Part shown: positions 61,075-64,000 of the stretch, one piece after another
How the letters are laid out: each line of letters starts with the position of its first letter
Position numbering within the stretch: the first letter of the stretch is position 1
NCBI RefSeq assembly: GCF_900155885.1
Contig: NZ_FTMB01000001.1
Location: forward strand, 992,001 to 1,056,000
Direction of reading: 5' to 3'
DNA: 64,000 bases
From: Rhizobium sp. RU20A
Lineage (GTDB): Bacteria > Pseudomonadota > Alphaproteobacteria > Rhizobiales > Rhizobiaceae
Program-made: the position numbers and the translations under genes
The notes under the pieces: model-generated
What the model was told of the DNA's origin: nothing
Seen by the model: only the letters and a program-made list of their open reading frames with translations
Database searches by the model: none

Positions 61075-61965
61075 TCAGTTCAGGTCGCTGCGCGCATCGA
61101 GCGCATCGCGCAGGCCGTCGCCGATGAAGTTGAAGCTGGTGACGGCCAGCGTGATCGCCACACCTGGCACGATGGCAAGCCAGGGTGCCTTGTCGAGATA
61201 TTGCTGGGCGCCATTCAGCATGTTGCCCCAGCTCGGCAGCGGTGGCTGGATGCCATAGCCGAGGAAGCTGATATAGGCCTCCAGCAGGATCGCCCGCGCC
61301 ACCGTCAGCGTCGCCGCCACGATGATGGGTCCAACGGCGTTGGGCAGAAGCTCGCGGAACATGATCCAGCCGTTCGGCAGGCCGAGCATGCGCGCCGCCA
61401 GCACGAAGTCGCGTTCGCGCAACGAGCGCACCTCCGCCTCCACCAGACGAGCGATTTCCATCCAGCTCGTCACCGCGATGATGACGGTGATCATGAAGGG
61501 GCTCGGCTTCACGAAGGCCGCAAGCGCCAGAAGCAGGAAGATGCTCGGGAAGGAAAGGAAGGCATCGACAAAGCGCATCAGCACCGCGCCCACACGCCCG
61601 CCATAATAGCCTGCGACGACGCCGATGACGGTGCCGATCAGCGTCGACAGCACCATCGCGAAAAAGCCGACCAGCAGCGAGATGCGCCCGGCATTGAAGA
61701 GCCGCGCCGCGATGTCGCGCCCGAGCGGATCGGTCCCGAAGATGTGGGAGCCGGTCAGCGGCGGTGCGAAACGGGCGCGCAGATCGATATAAAGCTCGTC
61801 ATAGGGCAGCAGATAGGGCCCGACGACGCAGGCAAAGATCAGGACCGTGATCATCACGAGGCCGACGACGGCCAGCTTGTGGCGGGCGAAGCGGCGGACG
61901 GTGCGGCTCTGCCACCAGTGGGCACTGGCCGGGGCTGCGGAGGTCGGAAGCGTGGCTGCGGACAT
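61075..61965 (-). CDS. Peptide/opine-type ABC transporter permease (DppC-like)
   Basis: A 296-residue inner-membrane permease with six helices, the N-terminal OppC leader and FGTDPLGRDIAARLFN typical of DppC/OppC. The EAA loop is VLAARMLGLPNGWIMFRELLPN. It follows the DppB-like gene by 33 bases and ends 13 bases before the FAD oxidase gene. Confidence 0.92.
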   Translation of the reverse strand: MSAATLPTSAAPASAHWWQSRTVRRFARHKLAVVGLVMITVLIFACVVGPYLLPYDELYIDLRARFAPPLTGSHIFGTDPLGRDIAARLFNAGRISLLVGFFAMVLSTLIGTVIGVVAGYYGGRVGAVLMRFVDAFLSFPSIFLLLALAAFVKPSPFMITVIIAVTSWMEIARLVEAEVRSLRERDFVLAARMLGLPNGWIMFRELLPNAVGPIIVAATLTVARAILLEAYISFLGYGIQPPLPSWGNMLNGAQQYLDKAPWLAIVPGVAITLAVTSFNFIGDGLRDALDARSDLN

Positions 61966-61998
61966 GGATCTATCCCTTCAGACAGGTGGGGGCGCGTA

Positions 61999-62949
61999 TC
62001 AGCCGAGGCGGATGCGCGGATCGACGAGCGCGACGAGGAGATCGGCGAGAAGACTGCCGGCGAGCACGAGAATGGCGGAGAACATCAGGAGGCCCATCAC
62101 GACGGGATAATCGTGGTATCCGAGACTATCGAGGAAAAGCCGCCCCATGCCGGGCCAGGTGAACACGGTCTCGGTGACCAGCGCGCCGCCGAGGATCGTC
62201 GGCAGTTGCAGGCCGGCGAGCGTGATCATCGGCAGGAGCGCATTGCCCACCACATGCTTCATCAGCACCCGGCGCGGCGAGAGCCCCTTGGCGCGCGCCG
62301 TGCGCACGAAATCCTGGTTGATGACATCGAGCGTCGCCGTGCGCATGTAGCGGCTCCAGACGGCGATGTTGACGAGCGCCAGCACAAGGCTCGGCATGAT
62401 GAGGTGAATCGCGTAGTCGTAGAAGGACTGGTCGCCGATCGTGTACATGTTGCCGGCCGGCAGCCATTTCAGCTTCAGGGCGAAGACGTAGATGGCGACG
62501 AGGCCGAACCAGAAGGTCGGGATTGAGAGCGCCACCATCGCGCCGACCGTGGCGGTGTAGTCGAAGAGCGAATAGCGCTTCGTCGCCCCCTTGATGCCGA
62601 TCCAGGTGCCGACGAGGATCGAGATCAGCGTCGAGGAGCCCATGAGCAGGAGCGTGGCGAAGAGGTGGCCGGAGATGATCTCCAGCACCGGCCGCTGATC
62701 GCGATAGGAAACGCCCCAGTCACCCTGCAACAGCCGCCACGCCCAGTCGAGATACTGGATGGGAAGCGGCCGGTTCAGGCCCATCTGCTCGGCGATGCGG
62801 TCGAGCGCTTCCCGCGTCATGCCGGGCGTCAGCGCAAACTGCGACAGAGGACCGCCGGGCGCAAGGTTCAGCACGGCAAAGCCGATGATCGACACAAGCA
62901 CCAGCAGCACGAGACTCTGCCAGAGACGGTTCAGAAGATAGGAAACCAT
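61999..62949 (-). CDS. Peptide/opine-type ABC transporter permease (DppB-like)
   Basis: A 316-residue permease with about six membrane segments. The N-terminus LLNRLWQSLVLLVLVSIIGF and the EAA-type loop DFVRTARAKGLSPRRVLMKH are characteristic of DppB/OppB. It works with the DppC-like protein downstream; the binding protein is encoded upstream on the same strand. Confidence 0.92.
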   Translation of the reverse strand: MVSYLLNRLWQSLVLLVLVSIIGFAVLNLAPGGPLSQFALTPGMTREALDRIAEQMGLNRPLPIQYLDWAWRLLQGDWGVSYRDQRPVLEIISGHLFATLLLMGSSTLISILVGTWIGIKGATKRYSLFDYTATVGAMVALSIPTFWFGLVAIYVFALKLKWLPAGNMYTIGDQSFYDYAIHLIMPSLVLALVNIAVWSRYMRTATLDVINQDFVRTARAKGLSPRRVLMKHVVGNALLPMITLAGLQLPTILGGALVTETVFTWPGMGRLFLDSLGYHDYPVVMGLLMFSAILVLAGSLLADLLVALVDPRIRLG

Positions 62950-63075
62950 GGGGCTTTCTCCGGGTCAGCCCGCGGATGACACCGGCGGGCATGCCTTGAG
63001 GATCGTCCGCAACGGCCGCCGACGCCCGGCTCCGGCAGGAGCGTGGGGCAAGGTTCGGCCGGTGCGGTGCGATGA

Positions 63076-63101
63076 GCCGGGCCTTCACGAAAAGGCCCGG
63101 C
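63076..63101 (-). promoter_or_regulatory. Hairpin between binding-protein and permease genes
   Basis: GCCGGGCCTT and AAGGCCCGGC form a perfect 10-base stem with a 6-base loop just past the binding-protein stop, with no T-run. Such hairpins commonly keep the binding-protein mRNA more abundant than the permease mRNA. Confidence 0.6.
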
Positions 63102-63111
63102 GAACGCTCGA

Positions 63112-64000
63112 TCAGCTGACCTTCCAGCTGCCGACGTTCCAGGTGTCGATACGCGTGTTGATGTTGAACACGACATTCTCGACGCCCTGCCTGTGGCCGC
63201 GCACCGTGGCATACTGGAACAGCGGCAGGAAGGGCAGTTCGGCGCGCATGATCTCCTGGATCTTGAAATAGGCTGCCTTGCGCTCTTCCGGCACGAAGAG
63301 GCTACCACCCTTGGCGAGCAGCTCGTCCACTTCCTTGTTCTCGAACTGCCAGGTGTTCTGGCCCGAACCGCCCTTGGCGGGGCTGGAGGTGGAGCGGAAG
63401 AAGTCGGAGGTGTCGGGGTCCGGGCCGGTCAGGAAGTCGAGGCCGACGATGACGGTGTCGAACTTCGAGAGCATCCAGTAGTCGCCCCACATGACGGCGG
63501 GCGGCAGGTTGGAGATCGTCATGTCGATGCCGAGATCCTTGAACGACTGCTGCATGTACTGCTGCACCTGTTCGCGGATGTGGTTGCCGGCCGTGGTCGA
63601 GCAGGTGAAGGAAAGCTTCACGCCATCCTTGGCGCGGATTCCGTCATCGCCCGGCATCCAGCCCGCCTCGTCCAGCAAGGCCTTGGCCTTCTCCATCGAG
63701 TATTCATGCTTCGGCAGATCCGGATTGTAGTAGAAGGACTGCTGCGGCACGTAGCTTTCGGTTGGCGTCGGCAGGCCGTAATAGAGCGCGTCGATGATCG
63801 ATTGCTTGTCGATGGCGTGGTAGAGCGCCTGCCGCACCTTGGGGTCCTTGAATTGCGGCCGCTCCATGTTGAGCGTGAAGGATTCCACCGTCGAACCCGG
63901 CACCACCGTGACAACCTTGCCTTCCAGCCCCTTCGCCTCGTCGTAATGGTCAGGCGTGATCCACTGCAGGCCCACCACGTCGATGTCGCCGGTCTTGAAC
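63112..64000 (-). CDS. ABC transporter substrate-binding protein, family 5 (partial)
   Basis: The C-terminal 295 or so residues of a DppA/OppA-type (SBP_bac_5) protein; the 5' part lies beyond the right edge. Features are GDIDVVGLQWITPDHYDEAK, RPQFKDPKVRQALYHAIDKQ (the conserved family block) and NIRTRIDTWNVGSW-like end. It ends in GSWKVS. It is the first visible gene of a binding protein-permease-permease-oxidase-cupin operon. The ligand is unknown; opines, peptides or amines are candidates. Confidence 0.9.
   Translation of the reverse strand, partial: FKTGDIDVVGLQWITPDHYDEAKGLEGKVVTVVPGSTVESFTLNMERPQFKDPKVRQALYHAIDKQSIIDALYYGLPTPTESYVPQQSFYYNPDLPKHEYSMEKAKALLDEAGWMPGDDGIRAKDGVKLSFTCSTTAGNHIREQVQQYMQQSFKDLGIDMTISNLPPAVMWGDYWMLSKFDTVIVGLDFLTGPDPDTSDFFRSTSSPAKGGSGQNTWQFENKEVDELLAKGGSLFVPEERKAAYFKIQEIMRAELPFLPLFQYATVRGHRQGVENVVFNINTRIDTWNVGSWKVS

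Overview
The window is GC-rich chromosomal DNA from an alphaproteobacterium, most likely a Rhizobiaceae member (Sinorhizobium, Rhizobium, Shinella or a relative). This rests on a betaine-homocysteine methyltransferase next to a corrinoid methyl-transfer cluster, an ExoD protein, the rhizobial 'virulence factor' family, paired DUF1127 proteins, Rrf2-linked cysTWA, ilvC/ilvIH, miaA/serB and two copies of a GC-rich intergenic palindromic element. I see no prophage, insertion sequence, CRISPR array or origin.

Region 1 (1-15.6 kb) is the most coherent and interesting part. It encodes what looks like a complete aerobic route for removing methyl groups from a quaternary amine. The parts are a zinc-type betaine-homocysteine methyltransferase (bmt), a non-pyrrolysine MttB-family methyltransferase, its cobalamin-binding corrinoid protein, a DHPS-fold methyltransferase likely to move the methyl group to tetrahydrofolate, a MetF reductase with a separate MetV-like cysteine-rich partner, and a 2Fe-2S/ASKHA activator that should re-reduce the corrinoid. 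A QueG-like double 4Fe-4S protein sits directly behind the MttB gene. Accessory genes encode DUF1638, ExoD, a formyltransferase-like protein, a 'virulence factor' and a tiny entericidin-type lipoprotein. A GbdR-like AraC regulator and a LysR regulator with two DUF1127 genes close the region. Two nearly identical palindromes resembling SahR operators sit before bmt and before the DHPS gene and tie the pathway to the methionine cycle.

Region 2 (15.6-33.2 kb) is housekeeping and envelope: a double-receiver response regulator, an MscS channel, small exported proteins, an Rrf2 regulator with a sulfate ABC transporter (sbp-cysTWA), tRNA-Lys(CTT), a PhzF protein, a coupled endonuclease/Nudix pair, a CASTOR/POLLUX-like channel and a PLP aminotransferase. 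Region 3 (33.3-46 kb) has a HigBA-type toxin-antitoxin pair whose toxin frame is broken in a C6 run, ilvC with a partly duplicated 3' end, a TetR repressor with its operator, four small exported proteins in a row, an Lrp/racemase pair, a qorR/qorB pair with a clear shared operator, a membrane-bound winged-helix regulator, a RecD-like helicase, an AbrB-type membrane protein, mazEF and an aldo/keto reductase.

Region 4 (46-54.5 kb) holds ilvIH preceded by a classical attenuator (an 18-residue leader peptide rich in Ile/Leu/Val, a nested hairpin and a terminator), a HerA-type ATPase, miaA and serB with overlapping divergent start codons, a DUF4405 protein, an EAL phosphodiesterase and a monooxygenase-fold protein. 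Region 5 (54.8-64 kb) contains a cytochrome P450 followed by an LpxL-type acyltransferase, a DUF892 protein, an acyltransferase-3 membrane protein and, on the minus strand, a peptide/opine-type ABC importer with an FAD amine oxidase and a cupin. The binding protein of that importer runs off the right edge.
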